Shown here in pieces: positions 34,866 through 44,503 of a DNA stretch of 64,000 bases. The translations under genes were made by a program, and so were the position numbers. The stretch is from NCBI GenBank assembly GCA_046294625.1, contig JBKBKN010000013.1:1-64000 (forward strand). Direction: 5' to 3'. The notes beneath the pieces are model-generated. The model saw only the letters and a list, made by a program, of their open reading frames with translations, was not told where the DNA came from and ran no database searches. The DNA is from JBKBKN01 sp046294625 (GTDB taxonomy: Bacteria; Bacteroidota; Bacteroidia; M30B66). The first letter of the stretch is position 1. Each line of letters starts with the position of its first letter.

Positions 34866-37352
34866 ATGGATACAAAACATATATTGGAGAACATCGAACT
34901 TTCCAACCTCATTGACGATGATGCCGAGTTTATTCCCCTGCTGACTTCGGAAGATGAAGAACAGATGAATGCGGAAGACATTCCGGACTCTTTGGCCATT
35001 TTACCCTTACGTAACACCGTATTGTTTCCCGGAGTGGTAATTCCCATCACCGTTGGTCGAGATAAATCAATCAAACTCATCAAGGATGCCTATAAAAATA
35101 AACGCTCCATCGGAGTAGTTTCTCAAAAGGATGTTGCCGTAGAAGACCCTGAGTTTGAAGATTTAAACACCATTGGCACTATTGCTACCATTATTAAAAT
35201 GTTGCGTATGCCGGATGGAAATACTACGGTTATTATTCAAGGCAAAAGAAAATTTAGTTTATTAAGCCTTATCTCCACGGAACCATACATTACAGCCACT
35301 GTTAAGGCATTTAATGAAACAAGACCTGAAAAAAATGATAAAGAATTTAAAGCATTGGTGAGTACTTTGAAGGACACAGCATTGCAAATCATTTCACAAT
35401 CGCCCAATATCCCCTCCGAAGCCGCTTTTGCCATCAAAAATATTGAAAGTACTTCATTTTTGATCAATTTCATCTCATCCAACATGAATGCTGAAGTGGC
35501 TGAAAAGCAAAAAATGCTTGAAGTAGCCGATTTGAAGCAACGTGCCGAACTGGTGCTGCAATACCTCAGCAAAGAACTTCAAATGCTGGAATTGAAAAAT
35601 CAAATTCAGTCGAAGGTGAAGGTGGATATTGACCAACAGCAACGTGAGTATTTTCTTCATCAGCAGCTCAAAACCATTCAGGAAGAGTTGGGTGGAAATA
35701 TTTTTGAAGAAGAACTCGAAGAACTGAAAGCCAAAGCTTCAGAAAAAAAATGGGGTGAAAGTGTAGCCAAGCATTTCGAAAAAGAATTAGAAAAACTACA
35801 ACGCATCAATCCAAATTCAGCGGAGTATTCGGTTCAACGCAATTATCTCGACTTGCTAATCGAATTGCCATGGAATGAATTTACCGACGATAATTTTGAC
35901 CTGAAACGGGCGCAGAAAATCCTTGATGACGATCATTATGGCTTGGAAAAAGTGAAAGAACGCATCATGGAATACCTGGCAGTGCTCAAACTCAAAGGCG
36001 ATATGCGTTCGCCGATTCTTTGTTTCTATGGCCCTCCGGGAGTAGGTAAAACTTCCTTAGGAAAGTCCATTGCAAAAGCCTTAGGTCGGTCTTATGTGCG
36101 CGTTTCCTTGGGTGGTGTGCATGATGAAGCAGAGATACGCGGACACCGCAAAACCTATATTGGTGCCATGCCCGGACGAATCATTCAAAACATTAAAAAG
36201 GCAAAATCGGCCAATCCGGTGTTTGTATTGGATGAAATTGATAAGGTGACGTCAAGCTTCCACGGCGACCCATCGTCTGCTCTGCTCGAAGTGCTTGATC
36301 CGGAACAAAACACCACATTTTACGATAACTATGTGGAACAAGACTTTGATCTTTCCAGGGCCATGTTCATTGCCACAGCCAATAACCTAAATACCATTCA
36401 ACCGGCTCTGCTCGACCGCATGGAGTTGATCGAAGTGACTGGCTATACCCTTGAAGAAAAAATTGAAATCGCCAAGAAGCACTTGATCCCAAAACAAATT
36501 TCGGAGCATGGACTCAAAGACAACCAAGTGAAATTCCCGAAAAAAGTGATTGAAAAAATCATATCGGATTACACGAGGGAGTCAGGCGTGCGTACACTCG
36601 ACAAACGTATTGCCAAAATGGTGCGTGCCGTGGCCAAGCAAATTGCCATGGAAGAACACACAAACCCTACGCTTACTACAGAAGATGTAGAAAAAATACT
36701 TGGCGCTTCGCGTTATCATCACGACAAATACGAAAACAACGAAGTGGCCGGTGTAGTTACAGGCTTAGCATGGACTTCAGTAGGTGGTGATATTCTCTTC
36801 ATCGAAGTGAGCATCAGCAAAGGAAAGGGCAAGCTCACCCTCACCGGAAACCTTGGCGATGTGATGAAAGAATCGGCAGTGATTGCTTTAGAATATTTAC
36901 GCTCCCATAGTGAGGAACTTCTTGGGCTCTCTTCAGAAGTGTTTGACCATTACAACGTACACATCCACGTGCCCGAAGGCGCCACACCTAAAGACGGGCC
37001 ATCGGCAGGTATTGCCATGCTCACCGCATTGGCTTCGGTGTTCACTCAACGTAAAGTGAAGAGCAAAATAGCCATGACTGGTGAAATCACCCTGCGTGGG
37101 GTAGTGCTGCCAGTCGGTGGCATCAAAGAAAAAATTCTTGCCGCCAAGCGCGCCGACATTAAAGAGGTGATTTTGTGTAAAGAAAACAAAAAGGATGTGG
37201 ACGAAATCAAGCCAGAATACCTTAAAGGACTAACCTTTCACTATGTGAGCGATATGAAAGAAGTACTCAAACTTGCGCTTACCAAGGAGTTGGTGAAAAA
37301 ACCGATAAAGGTGGAAGTGCCGAAGGCAAAAAATTTGGAAATGGTGAATTAA
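34866..37352 (+). CDS. lon: ATP-dependent protease Lon (LonA)
   Basis: Cytosolic AAA+ serine protease that removes misfolded and regulatory proteins. At 828 residues it is full length. The N-terminal substrate-binding domain starts at about 44 (LAILPLRNTVLFPGVVIPI). The Walker A motif is GPPGVGKTS near residue 387 and the Walker B is VFVLDEID. The sensor regions follow. The protease domain has the catalytic Ser713 in PKDGPSAGIAM and Lys756 in GGIKEKILAAK, spaced 43 residues as in E. coli Lon. The extended acidic N-terminus (1-40) before LAILPLR is usual in Bacteroidota. It is monocistronic, with an inverted repeat 30 bases upstream. Confidence 0.97.
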   Translation: MDTKHILENIELSNLIDDDAEFIPLLTSEDEEQMNAEDIPDSLAILPLRNTVLFPGVVIPITVGRDKSIKLIKDAYKNKRSIGVVSQKDVAVEDPEFEDLNTIGTIATIIKMLRMPDGNTTVIIQGKRKFSLLSLISTEPYITATVKAFNETRPEKNDKEFKALVSTLKDTALQIISQSPNIPSEAAFAIKNIESTSFLINFISSNMNAEVAEKQKMLEVADLKQRAELVLQYLSKELQMLELKNQIQSKVKVDIDQQQREYFLHQQLKTIQEELGGNIFEEELEELKAKASEKKWGESVAKHFEKELEKLQRINPNSAEYSVQRNYLDLLIELPWNEFTDDNFDLKRAQKILDDDHYGLEKVKERIMEYLAVLKLKGDMRSPILCFYGPPGVGKTSLGKSIAKALGRSYVRVSLGGVHDEAEIRGHRKTYIGAMPGRIIQNIKKAKSANPVFVLDEIDKVTSSFHGDPSSALLEVLDPEQNTTFYDNYVEQDFDLSRAMFIATANNLNTIQPALLDRMELIEVTGYTLEEKIEIAKKHLIPKQISEHGLKDNQVKFPKKVIEKIISDYTRESGVRTLDKRIAKMVRAVAKQIAMEEHTNPTLTTEDVEKILGASRYHHDKYENNEVAGVVTGLAWTSVGGDILFIEVSISKGKGKLTLTGNLGDVMKESAVIALEYLRSHSEELLGLSSEVFDHYNVHIHVPEGATPKDGPSAGIAMLTALASVFTQRKVKSKIAMTGEITLRGVVLPVGGIKEKILAAKRADIKEVILCKENKKDVDEIKPEYLKGLTFHYVSDMKEVLKLALTKELVKKPIKVEVPKAKNLEMVN

Positions 37353-37386
37353 CCACGTGGAGCTTTCTTATTGTTTTATCTCAGAA

Positions 37387-37923
37387 TCATAACACCTGCT
37401 TCACTATCTGATAAATAGCTGTTCCGAAAATCACGCCTAAAACAATGTAACGGAATGCTTTTTCGAAGGTATGGTTCAGGATGAGTTTACCGGTATATCT
37501 ACCCAGAAAACTAATAATAATCAGAAAGGGGATGAGAATCCAGTGACTGGGATCAAAGTATCCGCTACTTAGATAAACAATAGCCCAACTCGAATCTACC
37601 CCCAAATCAATCAACGCCGATGTGGCTATGAAGATTTCTTTGGGCAACTGAAAGGCCGCTAGGGTTAATCCGCGAATGGCGCCACCTGTGCCTGCAATTC
37701 CGGCAATGAAACCGGAAGCTGCACCGCCTATAAACAAATTCTGATGGGTTTGGCCAATGGTTTTGCTGCTGCTAAACATCAGGTAAATGGCCAATAACAG
37801 AATGATGATGTTCATGATGAGCTCTAATTGCTTCAATGGTAAAAAGGTGGTGAAATAAGCCCCGATGATCAAAAGAACTCAGACAAGGTTACTCAAACGA
37901 CAATCAATATTTCCGTAAGTGCC
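37387..37923 (-). pseudogene. Truncated TauE/SafE family permease
   Basis: The open part (37387-37872, TTG start) gives 161 residues and four or five membrane helices. This is the C-terminal half of a sulfite-exporter TauE/SafE permease, with GGAASGFIAGIAGTGGAI as the second-half signature. Full members have about 250 residues. Reading further upstream in the same frame, an in-frame TGA at 37879-37881 is preceded by YGNIDCRLSNLV, which matches the segment normally found just before IIGAYFTT in this family. Beyond that, no N-terminal half is recognisable before the gene at 38179. So it is best read as a decayed gene. A short functional half-protein cannot be fully excluded. Confidence 0.65.
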
Positions 37924-38178
37924 TTTTTGAAAAAAAGATCGAAGAAATGAAAAATGCCTAAAAACCCAACCTTCGATAAGCGTCAATGGGTTGAAATTGA
38001 TGATGCAAATCCGCCTGCAAAATAAACAAAACACCCGATTTAAGATCAGAGAATACTTCTAACACTTCTCATAAAAAAGCAGAAATGAGCATCATATAGT
38101 CCTGATTGTCTTATAATCAACAATTGAAACTATACTTATTGCAAAGCAGACCGTGTAAAAAAATACCCCATGAATTTT

Positions 38179-38889
38179 TTAAACGTTTACACCAAACCAA
38201 TAACCCACTCCGGCTGTAAGTCCCATAGCTATTGTTCCCCAGATGAAAATCCGCAGAATAGCTTTGCCCATTTTGGCGCCACCGGTTTTGGCAGAAACAG
38301 CTCCCAACATAATCAGTGAAAGCATGGTGCTGCCATAGAGTGCATACTCCATGTACTGAATCGGTGCCAAAATAGTAACCAACAAAGGTAAAACTCCACC
38401 GAGTGAGAATGCCGCTCCGGAAGCAAAAGCTGCCTGTATGGGATTAGCTTGACTCATTTCTGTAATACCTAATTCATCGCGTATGTGAGCTGATAATGCA
38501 TCCTTTTCTGTGAGTTCTTTAGCCACCTGCATGGCGGTTTCTTTCTGCAACCCGCGCTTTTCGTAAATCTCGGCTAAAATCCGCAACTCATCATCAGGCA
38601 TTTCCTGCAACTCTTTCTTCTCTCGTTCAATATCCGCTTGCTCAATATCGGTTTGCGAGCTTACGGATACATATTCTCCAGCCGCCATGGATAAGGCTCC
38701 GGCCACCAATCCGGCTAATGTCGCTAATAAGACCGGCTCGCGCGTAGTGCTGGCCGTAGCCACCCCCACTGCCAAACTGGCAATAGAAATGATGCCATCA
38801 TTAGCACCCAGTACAGCAGCCCGCAGCCAATTGCTGCGATGAATATAATGGCTCTGCATATAGTTGTCGATAGTAATCATGGTTTTCAT
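38179..38889 (-). CDS. VIT1/CCC1 family iron/manganese transporter
   Basis: 236 residues with about five membrane helices. The N-terminus SNWLRAAVLGANDGIISIAS and the ALSMAAGEYVSVSSQTDIE block are hallmarks of the VIT1/CCC1/Nodulin-21 family. The acidic cytosolic helix pair (about 78-125: DIEREKKEL, MPDDELRILAEIYEKRG) corresponds to the metal-binding domain of plant VIT1. These proteins move Fe2+ or Mn2+ out of the cytosol, generally with protons. The gene starts one base after the stop of the CzcB-like gene, so it belongs to the heavy-metal efflux operon. Substrate specificity here is inferred. Confidence 0.88.
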   Translation of the reverse strand: MKTMITIDNYMQSHYIHRSNWLRAAVLGANDGIISIASLAVGVATASTTREPVLLATLAGLVAGALSMAAGEYVSVSSQTDIEQADIEREKKELQEMPDDELRILAEIYEKRGLQKETAMQVAKELTEKDALSAHIRDELGITEMSQANPIQAAFASGAAFSLGGVLPLLVTILAPIQYMEYALYGSTMLSLIMLGAVSAKTGGAKMGKAILRIFIWGTIAMGLTAGVGYWFGVNV

Positions 38890-38890
38890 C

Positions 38891-40045
38891 TTATTGTTCT
38901 CCTTTATTTTTTATTGCCATTAAAAGATTGTAAGCGCCTTTGATGACTATCGTTTCATTGATTAATTCACTTGCATGGGGCAATGCTATAAATCCATTTT
39001 CCGTGCTGCCGGGGTTCACTTCGTGCATCTCATAGGCATTGTTTCCCTTGCTGAGAAAAACATAATACTTGTTATCGAAACGCACCACGGCTTCTTCGGG
39101 AAGGGAGGGAACTTTACCGGCCGAAATTTCCACCATTGCAGTCATGAAAGTACCGGGTAGTAAGCGCACATCATACTGTTCAAAATGACAATGCACTTCG
39201 GCTGCATTACGATTGTCAATGTTGCGACTGATAAGAATTATTTCGCACAAGTATTTTTTGTCGGGTTGGTTATTGGTGTAAGCATAGAGCTTTTGTCCTA
39301 CTAAAAGTTTGTTCACATCCTGCTCATACACGGTAAGCATCAAGTGGATATCATCGGGGGCAATCAGCTCAAAAATCACATCACTAGGGTTGATGTATTT
39401 ACCGATATTGACATTAACAGAAGACACAAATCCATTCACAGGCGCATAAATATTGATGCTTCGCGAAATGTTGTCAGCGCTTAGGTTTTCAGGATTGATG
39501 CTGATAAGTTTAAGTTTTTGCTCCAGCGATTTCATCAACACACGCTGCGATTCGTAATTGGCTTTGGTTTGTTCAAACACTTTATCGCTAATGGCTTGGC
39601 TTTCATTCAAATCCTTCTGTCGCTTGAACTCACTTTCCAAAAAAGCAAATTGCGCCTTAGCAGTTAGATAGTCCTGCTGCAATTGAATATACTGCTGGTC
39701 TTCGAGTATGGCTATCATTTCACCTTTTTTCACTGTCATGCCTGACAACAAAGGGGTTGATTTCAAATAGCCGCCGAAGGGCACACTCACTGAAATGAGA
39801 TTTTGCACGGGCACTTCCACTTTTCCATTAAGTTGCAGCACTTCCGATATTTCGCGCTCTTCCGCCTTTCCGGTTTCAATGCCTGCATTCCTGATTTGTT
39901 CATCACTTAAGGTGATTCGGTTAGATTGAATAGCTTGGTCTGATGCGTCTTCTTTGGTAGAAGAACTTCCACACGCACTAATCAATACGGTTAGTGCTAT
40001 GGCGAATAAAATAGGGTTGATATGTTGGATTTGGTTGTACTTCAT
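38891..40045 (-). CDS. Heavy-metal efflux membrane-fusion lipoprotein (CzcB/CusB type)
   Basis: 384 residues from the ATG at 40045, 11 bases after the CzcA-CzcC stop. The frame extends upstream to 40165, but that would overlap the fused gene and remove the signal peptide. LTVLISAC is a lipobox. The IRNAGIETG segment, VPVQNLISVSVPFGGYLK, a helical hairpin (about 110-180) and INIYAPVNGFVSSVNVNIG are the barrel, lipoyl and hairpin parts typical of CzcB/CusB adaptors. It should link the inner-membrane CzcA pump to its outer-membrane partner. No His-rich N-terminal metal site is evident. Confidence 0.92.
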   Translation of the reverse strand: MKYNQIQHINPILFAIALTVLISACGSSSTKEDASDQAIQSNRITLSDEQIRNAGIETGKAEEREISEVLQLNGKVEVPVQNLISVSVPFGGYLKSTPLLSGMTVKKGEMIAILEDQQYIQLQQDYLTAKAQFAFLESEFKRQKDLNESQAISDKVFEQTKANYESQRVLMKSLEQKLKLISINPENLSADNISRSINIYAPVNGFVSSVNVNIGKYINPSDVIFELIAPDDIHLMLTVYEQDVNKLLVGQKLYAYTNNQPDKKYLCEIILISRNIDNRNAAEVHCHFEQYDVRLLPGTFMTAMVEISAGKVPSLPEEAVVRFDNKYYVFLSKGNNAYEMHEVNPGSTENGFIALPHASELINETIVIKGAYNLLMAIKNKGEQ

Positions 40046-40056
40046 CTTTTCATTTG

Positions 40057-43000
40057 TTAAGGGTTCATTAAATAGTCCATTTGGATAATGTTTTGATTCC
40101 AGTCGTTGAGCAGGTCGAGATACTGGCTTTGGGTACTGATGACATTGTTCATCAAGATTACCCACTCGAGATAATTGATTTCGCCATTACTAAACTGACG
40201 ATTGGCCGCTTCGGAAATCACGGTGGCATTGGGTAAAGCTGTTTGTTCGAAAAAGCGCAGGTTTTGCGCTATGGTTTCACGAGTCTTTAATGCTGCACCC
40301 CACTCGGTTTTCAAGGTTTTTAAACCCAACTCAAGTTCGTTTCCAGCCATGTGCTGCTTTATTTTACCTGATGCGATGCGTGACTGCTGTGCCTGAAAAA
40401 ATAAGGGAATTCCGATGCCAAACTGGGCAAACTGAAAACGCTGATCGCGGGAATAAAACACATCATCGGCACCCATTCCGGTGATGGATAAATTATAAAA
40501 TCCAAAGCTAATATCGGGCAGCAGTCTTGATTTTTGCAAGCTTGTGTTCTTCTTTGCCAAAAGTTGCCCCTGTTCCAAAACTTGAATCTGTGGATGGCGA
40601 TTTATGCGCATAGAGTCGTTGTTTAGCGTTGGATTCAATTTCGTAACTGTAGTTAAAGGCACTACATCTTGCTCGGTATTGAGCAGCAAGCGAAAACGCA
40701 ACAGCAGCACTTCAAGGTCGTTGCGGATCTGATTGAGCTGAACAGCTATTTGTCCACGCTGGGTTTCGGCTGTGCTTTTTTCCACAATATTGCTTTCGCC
40801 TTTTTCGTAGCGCAGTTTTGACTTTTGCAAAAATTCAACATACATGCTGTCGTTTCGGAGAAGAATTTTTTCCTTTTCCTGAAGATAAACCAATACATAA
40901 AAAAGCTGCTTGACATCGCGCTTGAGTTTGGCCTGACTCCACCCCACATTCAGCTCACTGCTTTTGTAAACTTCGTGTTGCAGGGCTTTTTGTTTGGCAT
41001 ACACTATCGGGAAACTGATGGTTTGCGTTATGCCAATCTGATTGTCGCGAAACACGGAATTGAATTGCCCGTATTGCCCCAACAGCTGGGTTTGTGGGAT
41101 ATCTACAGCCGCGGCTTGCAGCTTTTTTTGCATGTCGGCATGCAACTGATCGTTTTTAAACTGCAAATTGTTTTTCATCGCCAGATTGATAGCTTCGTCT
41201 ATACTCACCGGAGTTTGCGATTGAGCAAAAAACGGCAGGCTCAGGAATAATAACAAGGTGGCAATACCAGCTGAAGGCTTCATGGTTTTTTCTTTTTGGT
41301 GAAATAGCATATATAAAATCGGTAAAACAAACAGGGTTAAGAAAGTGGCAATCATCAATCCCCCAATTACCACAGTGGCCAAGGGTCTTTGCACTTCGGC
41401 ACCTTCGCCTGTGCTGGTAGCCATAGGTAAAAAGCCGAGCGAGGCCACAAGGGCGGTCATCAGCACAGGTCGCAACCTTAGGCGCGTTCCTTGCATCACG
41501 ATGCGTTTCAAGTTGCGGTAGCCTTCATTTTTCAAGCGATTAAATTCGGCTATTAACACTATCCCATTGAGCACCGCTACACCAAACAAAGCGATGAATC
41601 CCACACCGGCACTTACGCTAAATGGGATACCACGAATTTGCAAAGCCAATATGCCGCCAATAGCTGAAAGGGGAATGGCCGTATAAATGAGCAAGCCCTG
41701 CTTCACTGAATGAAAGGCAAAATAGAGCAGTAAAAAAATCAGTAGCAAGGATACCGGAACAGCAATGGCAAGTCTTCCTTTGGCTTCTTCCAGATTTTCG
41801 AATGCACCGCCATAGGTGATGAAATAGCCGGACGGTAATTTAATTTGGGCTTCAGCTTTTTGCTGCAATTCGTGCACGGTGCTTTGCACATCGCGCCCGC
41901 GGACATTAAAACCTACGATGATTCTGCGCTGAGAATTTTCGCGCTGAATCTGATTCGGCCCTTCTTCTATGGTTACATCGGCCACTGTGTGCAGGGGAAT
42001 TTGTGTGCCGGCCGGTGTGGGCAACAACAGGTTTTGCACATCGGCTAAGTTTTTACGCTTTTCGCCAGTAAACCTTACTACCAAGTCAAACCGTTTTTCA
42101 CCTTCATACACCAAGCCGCTACTTTCTCCGGCAAAAGCGGTTTTCACGGCTCGGTTGATATCGCTGATGTTTATGCCATATTGTGCAATAGCAGCACGCT
42201 TGTAGCGAATCACAATCTGAGGCATGCCGGTAACCGATTCTACATACAGCCCCGTGCTACCTTCAACGGTATTGCACAAATGGCCTAAGCGTTCCGCATA
42301 ATGGGATAACGTGTCTAAATCATCACCAAAGATTTTCACTACCACATCTTGCCGCGCTCCCGATATCAACTCATTGAAACGCATAGCCACTGGATACTGA
42401 AACCCGAAAGTCACGCCAGGAATAGCTTCCAAAGCCTCACTCATTTTGGCTTCCAACTCAGGGTAGGTGGTGGCCGAAGTCCATTCGCTGCGCTTTTTCA
42501 GAATAATCATCATGTCCGAAGCATCCATGGGCATAGGGTCGGTGGGGATTTCGGAGCTGCCGGTTTTACTCACTATTTTCTCTATATCCGAAAATTGCTC
42601 CAGCAGCAATTTCGATGCTCGCGACACTGCATCTACCGATGTGCTGAGATTGCTACCCGGCAGCACACGTGTTTCTACAGCGAAATCGCCTTCGGGCAAC
42701 GATGGAATAAACTCTCCGCCCATATTTACCAGCAAGTAGTAAGCGAAAACAAATAGAATAAGCACCCCACCCAATACCGCTTTTTGCATGCGGAGCACCT
42801 TCACCAGCATGGAGTGATAAAAAGCTTCGATGCGGCTCATCATCCGGTCAGAAAAAGTGGGCTTGTGCGAAATTTTTTTGCTCAAAATCAGCGAAGCCAT
42901 CATAGGAATGTAGGTGAGCGAAAGGATCAAGGCACCGATCAGGGCAAAGGCTACGGTTTGCGCCATGGGCTTAAACATTTTGCCTTCAATCCCTTGCAGA

Positions 43001-44403
43001 GTAAAGATGGGGAGATAAACTATAAGTATGATTATTTGTCCGAACACGGCACTATTCATCATGCGCGAAGCCGAAAATTTCACTTCATCATCCATTTGCT
43101 TTTGGTTGAGCCGGGTAACAGTCGCAAATATCTTGCTGTGACTCAGGCGGTGCATCACAGACTCCACGATAATCACCGCACCATCCACAATCAACCCGAA
43201 ATCAAGTGCTCCCAGGCTCATCAGGTTGCCACTTACACCAAACACATTCATCATGATGATGGCGAAAAGCATGGCCAAAGGGATGACTGTGGCTACCAGC
43301 ATTCCTGCCCGCAGGTTGCCCAGAAATAAAACAAGAACAAAAACCACAATCAAAGCGCCTTCCATGAGATTTTTTGTCACGGTGCTGATGGCGTTGTTCA
43401 CCATCTTGGTGCGGTCCAGAAAAGGTTCTATGACCACACCTTTGGGAAGGGTTTTCTGAATCTGCACAATGCGCTCTTTGATGTTTTCAATCACAATATT
43501 GCTGTTGGCCCCTTTGAGCATCATCACCACTGCACCCGACACTTCTTGTTCGCCATTGTAGGTCATGGCGCCATAGCGTGTAGCGTGCCCCATGTTCACT
43601 TCTGCTACATCGCGTATAAGCAAGGGAATACCATTGGGTAGGTTTTTTACCACAATTTTCTGAATGTCTTCCACATTGCCTACCAAACCTTCACTGCGGA
43701 TAAACAGTACGGTTTCGTTTTTCTCAATATAAGCTCCGCCCGTGTTTTGGTTGTTGATTTCAAGGGCATGAAACACATCGTCAAGCGTGATGCCATTAGC
43801 TAGAAGCACTTCGGGCTTCACCGCTATTTCATATTGTTTCAGATAGCCTCCAAAGCTGCTGACATCGGCCACCCCTTCCACCCCCAATAGCTGTCTGCGT
43901 ACAATCCAGTCCTGAATGGTTCTGAGTTCAGTGGCATCAAATTGATTCTCGTAACCTTTTTCGGGTCTGACAACATATTGATAAATTTCTCCCAACCCTG
44001 TAGTAACAGGAGCCAGTACGGGCATGCCAAAACCTTGCGGAATTTCATTCTGCACCTGAAGCAACCGCTCCGACACTTGTTGCCGCGCCCAGTAAATATC
44101 AATATTGTCGCGAAAAACAATGGTTACCACCGACAAGCCAAAGCGCGAAAAACTTCGCAACTCCACCATGCCGGGAATATTCTTGCTGATTTGTTCGATG
44201 GGAAAAGTAATCAATCGCTCCACATCCGGTGCGCCAAGAGCCGGAGCCACGGTGAGAATCTGGACCTGATTGTTGGTGATGTCTGGCACGGCATCGATAG
44301 GCAAATGTTTGACTTCATAAGCCCCATAGCCAATCAGGCCAATGACAAAAAGGGCGATGACAAGTTTGTTATGTATAGAAAATGATATGATTTTATTTAG
44401 CAT
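40057..44403 (-). CDS. CzcA-type RND heavy-metal pump fused to CzcC-like outer-membrane protein
   Basis: 1448 residues. Residues 1-1036 are a heavy-metal RND pump; helix 4 carries DFGLIVDGAVIIVE with Asp401, Asp407 and Glu414 spaced as in CzcA (D402, D408, E415), the divalent-cation (Co/Zn/Cd) branch, unlike the CusA version. The first half starts HLPIDAVPDITNNQVQ, usual for this family. After a short linker, Met1041 begins a hydrophobic segment ending in FFAQSQ that resembles a signal peptide, then a TolC/CzcC-type protein of about 400 residues. Such fusions are widespread in Bacteroidota. It heads the CzcAC-CzcB-VIT operon. Whether the two parts are cut apart after export is unknown. Confidence 0.93.
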   Translation of the reverse strand: MLNKIISFSIHNKLVIALFVIGLIGYGAYEVKHLPIDAVPDITNNQVQILTVAPALGAPDVERLITFPIEQISKNIPGMVELRSFSRFGLSVVTIVFRDNIDIYWARQQVSERLLQVQNEIPQGFGMPVLAPVTTGLGEIYQYVVRPEKGYENQFDATELRTIQDWIVRRQLLGVEGVADVSSFGGYLKQYEIAVKPEVLLANGITLDDVFHALEINNQNTGGAYIEKNETVLFIRSEGLVGNVEDIQKIVVKNLPNGIPLLIRDVAEVNMGHATRYGAMTYNGEQEVSGAVVMMLKGANSNIVIENIKERIVQIQKTLPKGVVIEPFLDRTKMVNNAISTVTKNLMEGALIVVFVLVLFLGNLRAGMLVATVIPLAMLFAIIMMNVFGVSGNLMSLGALDFGLIVDGAVIIVESVMHRLSHSKIFATVTRLNQKQMDDEVKFSASRMMNSAVFGQIIILIVYLPIFTLQGIEGKMFKPMAQTVAFALIGALILSLTYIPMMASLILSKKISHKPTFSDRMMSRIEAFYHSMLVKVLRMQKAVLGGVLILFVFAYYLLVNMGGEFIPSLPEGDFAVETRVLPGSNLSTSVDAVSRASKLLLEQFSDIEKIVSKTGSSEIPTDPMPMDASDMMIILKKRSEWTSATTYPELEAKMSEALEAIPGVTFGFQYPVAMRFNELISGARQDVVVKIFGDDLDTLSHYAERLGHLCNTVEGSTGLYVESVTGMPQIVIRYKRAAIAQYGINISDINRAVKTAFAGESSGLVYEGEKRFDLVVRFTGEKRKNLADVQNLLLPTPAGTQIPLHTVADVTIEEGPNQIQRENSQRRIIVGFNVRGRDVQSTVHELQQKAEAQIKLPSGYFITYGGAFENLEEAKGRLAIAVPVSLLLIFLLLYFAFHSVKQGLLIYTAIPLSAIGGILALQIRGIPFSVSAGVGFIALFGVAVLNGIVLIAEFNRLKNEGYRNLKRIVMQGTRLRLRPVLMTALVASLGFLPMATSTGEGAEVQRPLATVVIGGLMIATFLTLFVLPILYMLFHQKEKTMKPSAGIATLLLFLSLPFFAQSQTPVSIDEAINLAMKNNLQFKNDQLHADMQKKLQAAAVDIPQTQLLGQYGQFNSVFRDNQIGITQTISFPIVYAKQKALQHEVYKSSELNVGWSQAKLKRDVKQLFYVLVYLQEKEKILLRNDSMYVEFLQKSKLRYEKGESNIVEKSTAETQRGQIAVQLNQIRNDLEVLLLRFRLLLNTEQDVVPLTTVTKLNPTLNNDSMRINRHPQIQVLEQGQLLAKKNTSLQKSRLLPDISFGFYNLSITGMGADDVFYSRDQRFQFAQFGIGIPLFFQAQQSRIASGKIKQHMAGNELELGLKTLKTEWGAALKTRETIAQNLRFFEQTALPNATVISEAANRQFSNGEINYLEWVILMNNVISTQSQYLDLLNDWNQNIIQMDYLMNP

Positions 44404-44503
44404 GGCAAATCATTAAAAAATTGTGGAAAAGCCCCACGCAGTCAAATGTTGCGCAAGAGCAAAATTTAATGCAGCAAGGGCTGCGATTAAAAACCGAAAA
44501 TGA

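Noticed and set aside
40046..40165. Longer start for the CzcB-like adaptor
   Set aside because: It overlaps the 3' end of the fused pump gene by more than 100 bases and lacks a signal sequence; the ATG at 40045 has a lipobox.
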